From positions 6,122-70,121 of the forward strand of contig JBIKNC010000001.1 in NCBI GenBank assembly GCA_044358925.1: a DNA stretch of 64,000 bases, in the 5' to 3' direction. The stretch is from Rohdeia sp044358925 (GTDB taxonomy: Bacteria > Planctomycetota > UBA1135 > GCA-002686595). This document shows, one piece after another, positions 1-8,971 of the stretch. A program made the translations under genes and the position numbers. The notes below the pieces were generated by a model that worked only from the letters and a program-made list of their open reading frames with translations, was not told the origin of the DNA and did not search any database. The first letter of the stretch is position 1. Each line of letters starts with the position of its first letter.

Positions 1-42
1 GCGTGACCCGACACCGCGGCACGCGAGCGACATCTCTCTCGT

Positions 43-1575
43 GTGAAAACGGCACGAGTGCATGGCGTCTGCCTCGTAGGCGCGCGGGCGGAGCCCGTCG
101 TCGTCGAGGCGCGGTTCGCAGCCACCGACAAGGAAGGCGCCGGATTGGACGTGATCCTGTCCGGCCTGCCCGATCCGGTGCTGCGCGAGAGCAAGGGGCG
201 GGTTCTGTGCGCGCTCGATGCGGCGCGCCTCGGACTGCCACGCGGGCGGCTCGTGCTCCATCTCTCCCCCGCCGGCATGCGCAAGCGCGGCGAGCATCTC
301 GATCTGGCCCTCGCGCTCGCGGCGGCGACGGCGGCGGGCCATCTCGATCCCAGTTGGGTCGAAGGGCGACTGTTCATCGGCGAACTCGGCATCGATGGAC
401 GTTTGGTCGACGTGCCGGGCGGGTTGGCGGCGGCGGACACGGCGCGTGCGCTGGGCTTGCACACGTTGATCGGGCCGCCGCGTACGGCGCTCGAAGCGTC
501 GCACCTGCCCGGCGTGCGTGCGATCGGCGCGCAGAACCTCGCGGGCGTTCTCGACGCCATGTTGCGGCCCGACGATCACCCGGCGGAGCGTCCGCAGACC
601 GAACCACTCGCGCCGCGGCGTGCGGCGGAGCTGCTCGCCGCCGTCGGCGGACAGGACGTCGGCAAACACGCGCTCGAAGTCGCGGCTGCGGGCGGCCACG
701 GCCTGTTGTTCGTCGGACCGCCGGGCACGGGCAAGACGTTGCTCGCGCGCGCGCTGGCGGAACTGATGCCGCCGCTCTCGCCGAACGAACGCATCGAGTT
801 GACGCGCCTCGTCTCGGCTTTCGGCGAGTGGCCGGGCGGGCTCGTGGCGCTGCGACCGTTCCGAGCGCCGCACCACACGATCAGTCAAGTCGGGCTGATC
901 GGCGGCGGCAATCCGCCGGTCGCCGGTGAGATCACACGCGCGCATCTCGGGCTGCTGTTCCTCGACGAACTCGCGGAGTTCCGACGCGAGACGCTCGAAG
1001 CACTGCGCCAGCCCTTGGAGGCCGGCAGTGTGCTCGTGTCGCGCGCGGGCGCGGCGGCCGAGTTGCCGGCGCGCTTCCAACTGGTCGCAGCGACGAATCC
1101 GTGTCCGTGCGGGCAACTGGGTTCGCCGACGCGCGCGTGCCGCGACTCGGTGTCGGCCGTGCGGCGCTATCGCGAGCGTCTGTCGGGGCCGGTGCTCGAT
1201 CGCATCGAATTGCGTGTCGAACTCACGCCGCCGAGCGTCGATTCGGTCGCGGGCCGCGACTCGAGCGATCTCGGCCCGCTCGAACGCGAACGTGTGCGCG
1301 TGCGGCGCGTCGACGCCGCGCGCGAGTTCATGTACGCGCGGCAAGGCGACGTGCCGAATGCGACGCTCTCGATCGACGATCTGGACCGTGTGGCGCCGCT
1401 CACACGCACGTCTCTCGACCTCGTGCGCCGCGCGGCGGCGGCGAACTCGCTCTCCGCGCGCGCCGTGCAATCGCTGCGCCGTGTCGCGCGCACCGTCGCC
1501 GACCTCGAAGGCCGAGCCGACGTGCGCCCCTCCGACGTGGCGACGGCGCTCGCGCTGCGGGGCGCGGATCCGTGA
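43..1575 (+). CDS. YifB/ComM family Mg-chelatase-like AAA ATPase
   Basis: This 510-residue protein has the full architecture of the YifB/ComM family. An N-terminal Lon-protease-like (ChlI) fold spans about residues 1-175, the AAA ATPase core about 190-390, and a C-terminal helical Mg-chelatase domain about 410-505. Visible motifs are Walker A GPPGTGKT near residue 225, Walker B LLFLDELAEF near 305, and the family's Cys cluster CPCGQL...C near 353-365. The start is a GTG followed by KTARVHG, where family members usually begin. ComM is a hexameric helicase promoting branch migration in natural transformation; that role is known for Vibrio and Haemophilus homologues and only inferred here. The upstream flank is only 42 bases, so its operon context is unknown. 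Family assignment is secure, function less so. Confidence 0.93.
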   Translation: MKTARVHGVCLVGARAEPVVVEARFAATDKEGAGLDVILSGLPDPVLRESKGRVLCALDAARLGLPRGRLVLHLSPAGMRKRGEHLDLALALAAATAAGHLDPSWVEGRLFIGELGIDGRLVDVPGGLAAADTARALGLHTLIGPPRTALEASHLPGVRAIGAQNLAGVLDAMLRPDDHPAERPQTEPLAPRRAAELLAAVGGQDVGKHALEVAAAGGHGLLFVGPPGTGKTLLARALAELMPPLSPNERIELTRLVSAFGEWPGGLVALRPFRAPHHTISQVGLIGGGNPPVAGEITRAHLGLLFLDELAEFRRETLEALRQPLEAGSVLVSRAGAAAELPARFQLVAATNPCPCGQLGSPTRACRDSVSAVRRYRERLSGPVLDRIELRVELTPPSVDSVAGRDSSDLGPLERERVRVRRVDAAREFMYARQGDVPNATLSIDDLDRVAPLTRTSLDLVRRAAAANSLSARAVQSLRRVARTVADLEGRADVRPSDVATALALRGADP

Positions 1576-2007
1576 GGCCGTCCAGAGAAGTGAAGGTCGT
1601 GAAGCCCGGAAGCGAGCCGCAGGAACCTCAGCGATCGCGAGCGCTTTCAACGTGAAGTCGTCACGGCGTCGCCCTGTTTCATGCCTCCTGTGTTCTGCAT
1701 CCTTTGCTTTGACTTTGCGTCCTTTGCGTCCTTTGCGTCCTTTGCGGTTTCCGCGGCAGCGGGTGCAACAGACCCGTGCCCGTTGCACCCGCTGCCGCGG
1801 AAACCGCAAAGGACGCAAAGGACGCAAAGTCAAAGCAAAGGATGCAGAACACAGAACGCAGAAAACGGCCGACGGCGACGCCGGAACGATCTGCACGGCC
1901 GAACGCTCGAAGCGTTGTGACCGCTCGAAGCCCTCGAACCTTCAGATCTCTTCGCTGCCTTGGACGCCTTCGAGAACTTCGTCCCCTTCAGCCTCGCGTC
2001 CGCCGCG
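1576..2007. other. Intergenic region between convergent genes, carrying a long palindrome
   Basis: This 432-base gap separates two genes that converge on it. Its centre is the large inverted repeat annotated separately. I see no credible coding region: the open frames across it encode only repeats such as FASFASFA or KDAKDAK, which are translations of the 9-base repeat unit. Confidence 0.7.
1689..1853. repeat. Long palindromic repeat with 9-bp internal tandem units (copy 1)
   Basis: The left arm (1689-1769) and right arm (1782-1853) are perfect reverse complements except that the left arm has three copies of the unit TTTGCGTCC and the right arm two. The loop is 12 bases (1770-1781). The stem is about 72 bp and could extrude as a cruciform or form a very stable RNA hairpin. 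A diverged copy lies at 16249-16380, also between convergent genes. The tandem AAAGGACGC-type unit resembles dispersed non-coding repeats seen in many bacterial genomes (from memory). It may be a REP/MITE-like element that also acts as a bidirectional terminator (inference). Confidence 0.85.
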
Positions 2008-3288
2008 TCACTCGTGCCGCAGCGCTTCCACCGGGTCCATCGCGGCGGCTCGCCACGCGGGGTAGATGCCGAACACGACGCCGATGCCGGTCGAGATCGT
2101 GAACGCGAGCGTCGGCGCGAGCGGCGTGACGATCGTGCGCATGTCGGCGAAGTGCTCGACCGCGACCGGGATCACGAGGCCGAGCAGGACGCCCATCGCA
2201 CCGCCGACGGCGGAGAGGACGACGCACTCGACGAGGAACTGCAGGACGATGTGGCGGCGCTTCGCACCGAGGGCGCGGCGGATGCCGATCTCGCGCGTGC
2301 GTTCCGTCACGGTCGCGAGCATGACGTTCATGATGCCGATGCCGCCGACGAGGAGGCTGATGCCGGCGATCGAACTCAGCACGATGTTGAAGATGCGTTT
2401 GGTCTCTTCGGCGCGCGCGAGCAGCTCGAGCGGCACGACGACTTCGTAGTCGCGCTTCGGGTGGTTGAGCGCCAGGAGGCGGCGCGCCGCGCTCGCGACG
2501 AAGGGCACGTTCAGCGGGTCGTCGACGGCGAGGATCAACTCGTGGAGTTGGACCTCCTCCATCTCGCGCGCCGTGCCGGCCTGGCGCACGTTGATGTCGC
2601 CGAAGCGGCGGCGGCCGGTCTCGAGCGGGACGAAGAGCTCGTCGGTCGTCTCCGCGCCCGCTTCCGGCGGATCGTCGGAGAGGCGCACACGCGGCGCGAG
2701 CACACCGACGACGGTGAAGTAGACGGAGCCGATGCGCAGCTCGCGGCCGACGGCGCGTTCGGCCGGGAAGAGGTGGCTCGCCACCTCGGATCCGAGGACA
2801 CACACGTTCGCGACCTTCTCCTCGTCCTCGGGGCTGAAGAAGCGACCTTCGAGCAGGAGGCGGCCCGTCACTTCGAGGTAGTTCGGCTCGGTCGCGAGGA
2901 TGCGCGGGTTCGAGGAACGGTCGTCGTGGCGCACGACCTGCGTGATCTCGCGCAGCGGCACGATGGTGCGCACGCCGTCGAACGTGTCCTCGATGCGGCG
3001 TTGGTCGGCGCGCGTGAGTCCGTAGACGGTCACGCTGCCGCCCATCGAACCTTGGCTCTGGTTCTGCGGTTGCGGCAACTTGACGCTGCGCAGGATCACG
3101 TTCTGGCTGCCGAGCTGGCGGATCTGCTCGTAGGCCTCGGCCGACGCGCCTTCGCCGATCGCGAGCATCGCGATCACGCTCGACGTCCCGAACAGCACAC
3201 CGAGCGTCGTGAGGAAGCTGCGCAGCCGGTGCAGCATCAAGCTGCGGATGCCGAGTTTGACGGCGCGCGAGAGTGTCGGGATCAGCAC
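2008..3288 (-). CDS. MacB-like ABC transporter permease (FtsX family)
   Basis: The 426-residue product has MacB-type permease topology. One N-terminal membrane segment lies at about residues 20-45 (sequence RSFLTTLGVLFG), followed by a large periplasmic MacB_PCD-like domain to about residue 280. Three C-terminal membrane helices of the FtsX domain follow, including SSIAGISLLVGGIGIMNVML and the typical TERTREIGIRRALGAK coupling segment. It ends in the usual PVEALRHE tail. The start is GTG. It follows the ATPase gene by 90 bases and is the last gene of a run encoding outer-membrane factor, adaptor, ATPase and permease. Proteins of this class couple cytoplasmic ATP hydrolysis to periplasmic export of peptides, macrolides or lipids; the substrate cannot be read from sequence. 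Confidence 0.93.
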   Translation of the reverse strand: MLIPTLSRAVKLGIRSLMLHRLRSFLTTLGVLFGTSSVIAMLAIGEGASAEAYEQIRQLGSQNVILRSVKLPQPQNQSQGSMGGSVTVYGLTRADQRRIEDTFDGVRTIVPLREITQVVRHDDRSSNPRILATEPNYLEVTGRLLLEGRFFSPEDEEKVANVCVLGSEVASHLFPAERAVGRELRIGSVYFTVVGVLAPRVRLSDDPPEAGAETTDELFVPLETGRRRFGDINVRQAGTAREMEEVQLHELILAVDDPLNVPFVASAARRLLALNHPKRDYEVVVPLELLARAEETKRIFNIVLSSIAGISLLVGGIGIMNVMLATVTERTREIGIRRALGAKRRHIVLQFLVECVVLSAVGGAMGVLLGLVIPVAVEHFADMRTIVTPLAPTLAFTISTGIGVVFGIYPAWRAAAMDPVEALRHE

Positions 3289-3378
3289 GAGGCGTTCGAG
3301 GTGCGGTCGGCGTTTCGTAAGGAGTGCGAGTGAGCGGCGGCGCTCACGAGCGGGCTCGTCGATTCTCTTCTCACTCGA

Positions 3379-4110
3379 TCAGTCGACGGACTCGATGCGG
3401 CCGTCCTTGAGACGCAGCAGGTGCTGAGCACGCTCGCCGACGTCGGGTTCGTGGGTCACGACGATGATCGTCTTGCCTTCGGCGTTGAGTTCGTCGAACA
3501 GCGCGAGGATCTCGAGCGCGGTCTTGCTGTCGAGGTTGCCCGTCGCTTCGTCGGCCAGGATCAGCGCCGGGTCGTTGATCAGCGCGCGTGCGATCGCGAC
3601 GCGCTGCTGTTGGCCGCCGGAGAGTTCTTTCGGCCGGTGCGTGAGGCGGTTGCCGAGGCCGACGCGGTCGGCCAGCATGCGCGCGCGCGCCTCGCCGTCC
3701 TTGGGCGGTGCGTCCTGGTACAGCAGCGGCACCATGATGTTCTCGAGGACGTCGAGCTGCTGGATCAGGTTGTAGGACTGGAACACGAAGCCGAGTTCAC
3801 GCGAGCGCAGCTCCGAGAGCGCGTCGTCGTCGAGGTCGGACGTGCGGGTCTCGCGCACGAAGTAGTCGCCTTTCGACGGACGGTCGATGCAGCCGAGCAC
3901 GTTGAGCAGTGTCGACTTGCCCGAGCCCGAGCTGCCCATGATGGCCCAGTACTCACCGGCGCGGAATTCGAAGCTGAAGCCGTCGAGCGCGATCACCTCG
4001 CCGTCGCCGCGGCCGTAGACCTTGGAGACGTTCGAGAGCCGAGCGACGGCGGCCGTGCTCTTGCGCGGACCGTGGACGCGGCCCGCTTCGTTCGGGGCGA
4101 GCGAGTTCAC
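3379..4110 (-). CDS. MacB/LolD-like ABC transporter ATP-binding protein
   Basis: This is a 243-residue stand-alone ATPase subunit. It shows Walker A GSSGSGKST, a Q-loop in FVFQSYNLI, the signature LSGGQQQRVAIARAL, Walker B LILADEATGNLD and the switch His in VVTHEPDV. These are hallmarks of the MacB/LolD/FtsE group. In MacB itself the ATPase and permease are fused; here they are separate genes, as in many Gram-positive and planctomycete systems. The GTG start overlaps the stop of the upstream adaptor gene in a GTGA arrangement, so translation is probably coupled. About 28 residues precede the ABC domain, so a start slightly downstream is possible. Confidence 0.95.
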   Translation of the reverse strand: MNSLAPNEAGRVHGPRKSTAAVARLSNVSKVYGRGDGEVIALDGFSFEFRAGEYWAIMGSSGSGKSTLLNVLGCIDRPSKGDYFVRETRTSDLDDDALSELRSRELGFVFQSYNLIQQLDVLENIMVPLLYQDAPPKDGEARARMLADRVGLGNRLTHRPKELSGGQQQRVAIARALINDPALILADEATGNLDSKTALEILALFDELNAEGKTIIVVTHEPDVGERAQHLLRLKDGRIESVD

Positions 4111-6005
4111 TCGGGTCGGCTCTCCGTCGCTGCAGCGGCGTCCGGTGCGGCTGCCTGTGCAGACGCCGGTGCGCCCACCGGTGCGCCCACCGGTGCGCCA
4201 CCACCTGCACTCGTACCTTCCGAGTCGGGTGCGCCGCCGCCGCGGGGAGCATCGCCCGCGCCTTCGCGCGGCGCTCCGGTCGCGCCTTCGCGCGGTGCAC
4301 CCTCGGGCGCACCGCCCCCGCCCGCTCCATCACCTTCGCCCTCGCCGCGCTTCCTGCCGCCGCGCTCGCCGCGACCTTCCCCGCCGCCGAAGCTCGGACG
4401 CCCTTCGCCGAGCGTCGGAATGCGCGCGTCACCCGCTGCGCCGCCTTGCACGGGCACGTTCATCCCGCCGTAGCCGGCCGGCGGAACACCACCGACGGGC
4501 GGAACCACCGGCAACTCGCCTTCGGCGTTCGCATCGCGCCCGGCCGGCGGCGGCGCGTCCGACAGGTCGTAACCCTGCGGCGCGGACATGAGCACGATCT
4601 CACCTTCCTCGAGGCCGCCTTTGATCTCGATCCACGCTTCGTTGTAGAGGCCGAGTTCGACGTGGCGCAGCGAGATGGTCTCGCCGTCGCGCACGAACAC
4701 GACGGCCTGCTCACCTTGGAAGAAGCGCGCCTGCACCGGCACGTGCAGGACGTTCTCGAGCTTCGCGACCTCGACGCGCACCGCGCACGTCATGCCCGGC
4801 CGCATGCCGAGCTCCGGATTGAGGATCTCGATCTCGGTGCGATAGACGCGCAGGTCGGGATTGGCCCACCAACTGTTCGTGTCGGGCAGGACCGCCTTGA
4901 AGCGCACGCGGCCCGTGAACTCGCGTTCGGGCAGCGCTTCGACGGTGATGCGCACGGTCTGGCCGACGTTGACCTGTTCGAGCACCGACTCGTGCACCGA
5001 AGCCTCGACGATCATCCCGTCCGCGGACGGGATCGTGATCAGTTCCTGGCGCTCGCGCACCTGCTGGCCTTCCGCGATCGGCTCGCCGCCGCTCCAGCGG
5101 TTCGAGTTCTGTTTCGCGTAGACGACCATGCCGGCGATCGGCGCGGTGATCTTGCTCTTGCCGAGCTGCATCTCGACCTTCGCGAGCTTCTCGAGTTCGA
5201 GTTCGAGCTTGCGCGTCTGGCTGTCGAGGTCGGCTTCGTAGTCGACGAGGCGCGCGGCGGCTTGCAACTTGACGCGCTCGAGTTCGCGCTCGGCCTCGAC
5301 GATGTCCGCGTTGAGCGTCGACTCCTGACGCGTCTTGTCGAAGCGCTGCAGGATGTCGAGCGAGAGAATCGACTGATCGAGTCGGATCTGCGCGCGTTGA
5401 GCACCGAGTTGGTCCGCCTCGAGTTCCGTGCGCGTCAGGAAGCCGTCGTCGAACAGCTTCTGCGACCAGGTGAGTTGATCCTCCGCACGCTTCAGTTCCT
5501 CGCGCGCCAGGAGGATGTCGTCGTTCGCCTGCCGCTCCTGCAACTTCCAGTCGCCGTCGACGTATTTGACGAGGTCGATGCGCGCGAACTCGAGTTGCCG
5601 CTCGGCGGCGGCGATGTCGCTGGTGTTCTGACTGACCTGGATCTCGAGGGACTGCTGCGCCTTGACCCTGCCGCTGTCGGCGTTGCGTACGACGATCTCC
5701 TGCTGGAGCCGCTCCTTGACGAGTTCGGTCGTGTCGAGTTCGACGAGCAGCGCGCCCGCCTCGACCGTCACGCCTTCCTCGATGAGGTAGAGGATCGTCG
5801 AGTTGCCCTCGATCTCGGAGCGCAGCGCGACCGACTTCGCGGCTTTGAGGTTGCCGGTCTCGAGCACGGTGATGTCGAGCGGCCCGCGCCGGACGGCGAC
5901 GCCCTTGATCGAGCCGGCGGGATCCTCGGTCGCGAACAGCGACGAGCCGAACCACACAGCGGCTGCGACGGCGGAGACGGTGATAGCGACGTGGAGGGGC
6001 TTCAT
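4107..6005 (-). CDS. MacA/HlyD-like periplasmic adaptor with Gly/Ala/Pro-rich tail
   Basis: The product is a 632-residue membrane-fusion protein. An N-terminal signal anchor covers about residues 3-25. A barrel/lipoyl half-motif follows (RGPLDITVLETGNLK), then a long alpha-helical hairpin from about 90 to 290 rich in Glu, Arg and Leu, then the second lipoyl half (ITAPIAGMVVYAK) and a beta-barrel and proximal domain to about 530. The ATG start overlaps the upstream outer-membrane-factor stop in ATGA. The unusual part is the last ~90 residues, which are low-complexity: Gly, Glu and Arg first, then repeats of GAP. The DNA at 4166-4200 is a 12-bp tandem repeat encoding GAPV units. Adaptors normally lack such a tail. 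Confidence 0.93.
   Translation of the reverse strand: MKPLHVAITVSAVAAAVWFGSSLFATEDPAGSIKGVAVRRGPLDITVLETGNLKAAKSVALRSEIEGNSTILYLIEEGVTVEAGALLVELDTTELVKERLQQEIVVRNADSGRVKAQQSLEIQVSQNTSDIAAAERQLEFARIDLVKYVDGDWKLQERQANDDILLAREELKRAEDQLTWSQKLFDDGFLTRTELEADQLGAQRAQIRLDQSILSLDILQRFDKTRQESTLNADIVEAERELERVKLQAAARLVDYEADLDSQTRKLELELEKLAKVEMQLGKSKITAPIAGMVVYAKQNSNRWSGGEPIAEGQQVRERQELITIPSADGMIVEASVHESVLEQVNVGQTVRITVEALPEREFTGRVRFKAVLPDTNSWWANPDLRVYRTEIEILNPELGMRPGMTCAVRVEVAKLENVLHVPVQARFFQGEQAVVFVRDGETISLRHVELGLYNEAWIEIKGGLEEGEIVLMSAPQGYDLSDAPPPAGRDANAEGELPVVPPVGGVPPAGYGGMNVPVQGGAAGDARIPTLGEGRPSFGGGEGRGERGGRKRGEGEGDGAGGGGAPEGAPREGATGAPREGAGDAPRGGGAPDSEGTSAGGGAPVGAPVGAPASAQAAAPDAAAATESRPE
4166..4200. 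repeat. 12-bp tandem repeat inside adaptor gene
   Basis: The unit CCGGTGCGCCCA is repeated almost three times, encoding Gly-Ala-Pro-Val units on the minus strand within the low-complexity tail of the adaptor. Such a tract is prone to in-frame length variation because the unit is a multiple of three. Confidence 0.8.
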
Positions 6006-7960
6006 CGGCGGAATCCAGGGAGTGCGGGCTCCGGCGCGGCAGGCCCGGACGCAGATGGTTCGAGGGGCGTGTCGAGAGACGGCGGCGCGTCGGGCTCGGC
6101 TGCGCCGGAGGGGTTCGCGGGTTCGCTCGCGTCGGACGCGGGCTCCGCGGGCGCGCCGCGCAGCTCGCTCACGACGGCCAGGGCCGCCGCGAGCTGCGAC
6201 GCGTCGGGCCCGATCGTGCCGCCCTCGACCGACAGCACTTCGAGGTCGCGCCACAGACCGAGCTCGGCCAGTCGGTAGTCGATCAGTGCGCGCGAACGCG
6301 CGTTGCGCGCTTCGAGGAGCGAGTCCTGCGCCTCGAGCAGGTCGCGCGTCTGGGCGCGACCGGCGTCGAGGTTGGCCGACGCACTCGCGACGCGCCGATC
6401 GGCCAGCACCACGGAGCGGTCCTGGATGCGGAACGACTCGACGCGACTCGTGAGGTTGCGCAGGGCGTCGCGCACCCCGAGTGTGACCGAGTCGGCGAAC
6501 TCCTCCTGCGAGCGGCGCGCGACATCGAGGCCGATCAGCGCGAGGCGGTAGCTGTTGCGCTCGGGCAACTGATCGACCGGCAGGTCGAGATCGAGCCCGA
6601 CGCTCCAACCGACGTCGTCCTTCGTGTAGTCGAGCGGCTCGTCGTCCGCACTGACGCCGCCGACCGAGGCCACGAGCCCGAGTCCGGCGCGCAGTTGGTC
6701 CTTCGCGATGTCTGCGCGACGGCGCGCGTCGTCGACGCGATCGACAGCGTTCAAGTAGTCGAAGCGCCCGGCGAGTGCGATCGCGATCGCGTCCTCTTCC
6801 GCCAGTGCGACGGCCTCGAACTGACTCCGGGCGATCTCTTCGAGTTCGCCGCTGTCGAGCGCGAGCGGGAACTCGATCGGCAGTCCGAGGAACAGCTTGA
6901 AGTCGTCGAGTTGTGACGCGAGGTCCTGTTCGGCGTCGATCACGCGGTTCGTCGCGGAGAGTTCGTTCTGGCGCGCCTGGTCGACTTCGATGCTGCTCAT
7001 GCGACCGGCCTCGTTCATGGCCTGGTTGCGCGCGCTCACGAGGCGCACGCTCTCGGCGTTCGCGACTTCGTTGGCGAGGCCGTCGACCGTTTGCAGCAGG
7101 CGGAAGTAGCGCGAAGCGACGTCGAACGCGAACGTGCGACGGAAGCGCTCGTACGAACGGACGGAGTAGACGAGGTCGCGCTCGGCTTGGGTGAGCGGTT
7201 CCTTCACGATGGCCGAGCCGAAGCCGCGCATCAGCGGCTGCGCGACGGAGAGCGACCAGTCGCTGGTCAGGTTCACGCCGTCGTCGGTGATCAGGTTCTC
7301 GAAGAACGACAGTCCGATGTTCCCAACGACCTGTGCGCCGGTGCCGAGCAGGCGCGTGAGGCCGAGATCGGCGCTCGACGACCAGCTCTGCGACTCCTCG
7401 AGCGACCCGGCCAGGTCACCGCTCACGCCGGCGGACGGTTGCCAACCGAAGCGCCAGCGTTCGAGCGTCAGGTCCAGCGCTGCGCGGTAGAGCGTCTCGC
7501 GCTCCCCCGCCGCGTCGCGGCTGTTCTCGAAGGCGATCTCGAGCGCATCGGCCAGCCGCAGCGGCGGCAGCGCGATGGGCGCGCCCGTCGCGTGCGCGGC
7601 GAGGATCTGATTGCGCAGGCTGTCCGCGGGCGCGTCGATCGTGAACGCGTCGGGGCGTTCGACGAGCGCCGCCCGTCGCGCCGCGACGAGTGCGTAGACG
7701 TCGGCGTCGGCGCGTTCGACGTGTTCTTCGGCGGTCCGACAGCCCGCGAAGAGCGCCAGGATCAGCGCCGCGGCCGCTCCCACGCTCGTGCGGACGTGGC
7801 GGGCGGCCGGGTCGATCGATCCGCGAACGGAACGGTTCTGTGAGGGAGTTTCGGAGCCGTGCACGTGGGGAGGATCGGAGACGTGGGCGCGCGGCGGGTG
7901 GGCGCCGAGTTGGCCGAGGATGCTACTTCGCGGCGCCTTGCGGAGCGCACGCCGCACCAC
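6002..7960 (-). CDS. TolC-family outer membrane efflux lipoprotein
   Basis: The protein has the two-fold repeated, helix-rich pattern of outer-membrane efflux factors. Segments such as YRAALDLTLERWRF, SLSVAQPLMRGFGSAIV and DAGRAQTRDLLEAQDSLLEA correspond to the helices and strand edges of each TolC repeat. A hydrophobic stretch ending LILALFAGC forms a lipobox, so the mature protein is probably lipidated, as in OprM/NodT-type factors. The start is unclear. An in-frame ATG lies at 7960, but GTG codons at 7864 or 7783 fit a signal peptide better; the 7783 start leaves a 14-residue leader before the Cys. The C-terminal ~60 residues are Pro/Ala/Glu-rich. It is first of the four-gene exporter run and overlaps the adaptor by 4 bases. 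Confidence 0.9.
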   Translation of the reverse strand: MVRRALRKAPRSSILGQLGAHPPRAHVSDPPHVHGSETPSQNRSVRGSIDPAARHVRTSVGAAAALILALFAGCRTAEEHVERADADVYALVAARRAALVERPDAFTIDAPADSLRNQILAAHATGAPIALPPLRLADALEIAFENSRDAAGERETLYRAALDLTLERWRFGWQPSAGVSGDLAGSLEESQSWSSSADLGLTRLLGTGAQVVGNIGLSFFENLITDDGVNLTSDWSLSVAQPLMRGFGSAIVKEPLTQAERDLVYSVRSYERFRRTFAFDVASRYFRLLQTVDGLANEVANAESVRLVSARNQAMNEAGRMSSIEVDQARQNELSATNRVIDAEQDLASQLDDFKLFLGLPIEFPLALDSGELEEIARSQFEAVALAEEDAIAIALAGRFDYLNAVDRVDDARRRADIAKDQLRAGLGLVASVGGVSADDEPLDYTKDDVGWSVGLDLDLPVDQLPERNSYRLALIGLDVARRSQEEFADSVTLGVRDALRNLTSRVESFRIQDRSVVLADRRVASASANLDAGRAQTRDLLEAQDSLLEARNARSRALIDYRLAELGLWRDLEVLSVEGGTIGPDASQLAAALAVVSELRGAPAEPASDASEPANPSGAAEPDAPPSLDTPLEPSASGPAAPEPALPGFRR

Positions 7961-8059
7961 GACACGTGGGATCGGAATGGGTTCGCCAGCGGCAGCGAAT
8001 GCGCTGCGAACGGCCGTTCGGTTGCGAACGGCACGGTCGGGACCACGACGCGCAGGCTC

Positions 8060-8899
8060 TCAGCGGCCGGGCGAGCCCTCGACCGGCTGACCGTCGTTGC
8101 GATCTCGCAACAGGTCGAACTGCTCGGGGTCGAGCGCGACGGCCAGCGGAACACCGGGCGCCGGTTGGAACGCGACGAGCCGACCGTTCGCGAACACACG
8201 CAGCGAGCGCGCCGCACCGCCGGTGTCGCGATGGCGCCAGACGTCGAACACGACACCGCCGAAGACCGAGGCACTGGGCAGCGCGTGGGCGCGGTGCTCC
8301 GCGACGAGCGTCTCGACGCGGCCCGCGAGCGGGTCGACGACCTCGAACGGGCCGCTCGCGGCCCGACCCGTGCGCTCGGCTTCGAGTCGTTCGAGGGGAA
8401 AACACACGTCCGCGAAGGCGGACAACTCGCGCCGCAGGGTCGCGCCCTCGCCGTACGTCACGAGGCTCGCACGTCCCCCGCCGTCGTCGACCACGCGCAA
8501 CGTCCGGCCCGTGGTGCCGGTCATCTCGCGGTGCACGAACAGTCGGCGCGCGCCGCGTTCCTCGACGTGGTGGACGACCGACTCGACGCCCGGCAACGCG
8601 ACTTCGATGTGCCGCACGAGCGCCCCGTCGTCCTCGCGTCGCTCGACCAGGCGCACGAGCAGACCGGTGGTTCCGTCGCGGCCTGCGCCGCCGCGCAGCG
8701 TCTCGACGCGCAGCACTTCGCCGCTCTCGTGGACGATCGGCGCGTCCGCGAGTGCCGCAGGCCCGGCCGCCTCGTCCGTCGGCAGGGACCGAACGACGAA
8801 CACGGCCACGAGCGCGGCGAGCATGGTGCGCGAGCGGTTCCCCACGCAGCGCTCATCGGGCCGCGGCCGCTCGCCCTTGAGTTGCCCTCGCCGGAGCAT
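8060..8899 (-). CDS. Hypothetical protein with N-terminal membrane anchor
   Basis: I do not recognise this 279-residue protein. One hydrophobic segment (LAALVAVFVVRSL, residues 27-39 from the first ATG) could be a signal anchor. The remainder is rich in beta-type alternation with many Arg, Glu, Val and Gly residues, suggesting an extracytoplasmic beta domain. An internal ATG at 8824 would put the hydrophobic segment at the very N-terminus and is at least as likely a start. It lies 73 bases after a polytopic membrane protein gene and 99 bases before the efflux operon on the same strand, so it could belong to either unit. No catalytic motif was found. Confidence 0.6.
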   Translation of the reverse strand: MLRRGQLKGERPRPDERCVGNRSRTMLAALVAVFVVRSLPTDEAAGPAALADAPIVHESGEVLRVETLRGGAGRDGTTGLLVRLVERREDDGALVRHIEVALPGVESVVHHVEERGARRLFVHREMTGTTGRTLRVVDDGGGRASLVTYGEGATLRRELSAFADVCFPLERLEAERTGRAASGPFEVVDPLAGRVETLVAEHRAHALPSASVFGGVVFDVWRHRDTGGAARSLRVFANGRLVAFQPAPGVPLAVALDPEQFDLLRDRNDGQPVEGSPGR

Positions 8900-8971
8900 C
8901 CGCAGAGTCCCGTGGCTGCGCTCGGGAGCGAGCCGCCTGCGCCCGCCGTCAGGCCCGTCACCCGCGCTGCG

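Noticed and set aside
1681..1920. Short open frames reading FASFASFA or RKGRKGRK
   Set aside because: These are translations of the 9-bp repeat units in the palindrome, not genes; the same occurs at 16207-16770.
4446..6278. A 610-codon plus-strand frame opposite the adaptor gene
   Set aside because: The adaptor has lipoyl and helical hairpin motifs; the opposite frame is a shadow.
6006..6608. An upstream extension of the adaptor gene
   Set aside because: The extension overlaps the outer-membrane factor in another frame and is Arg-rich; the signal anchor begins at the ATG at 6005.
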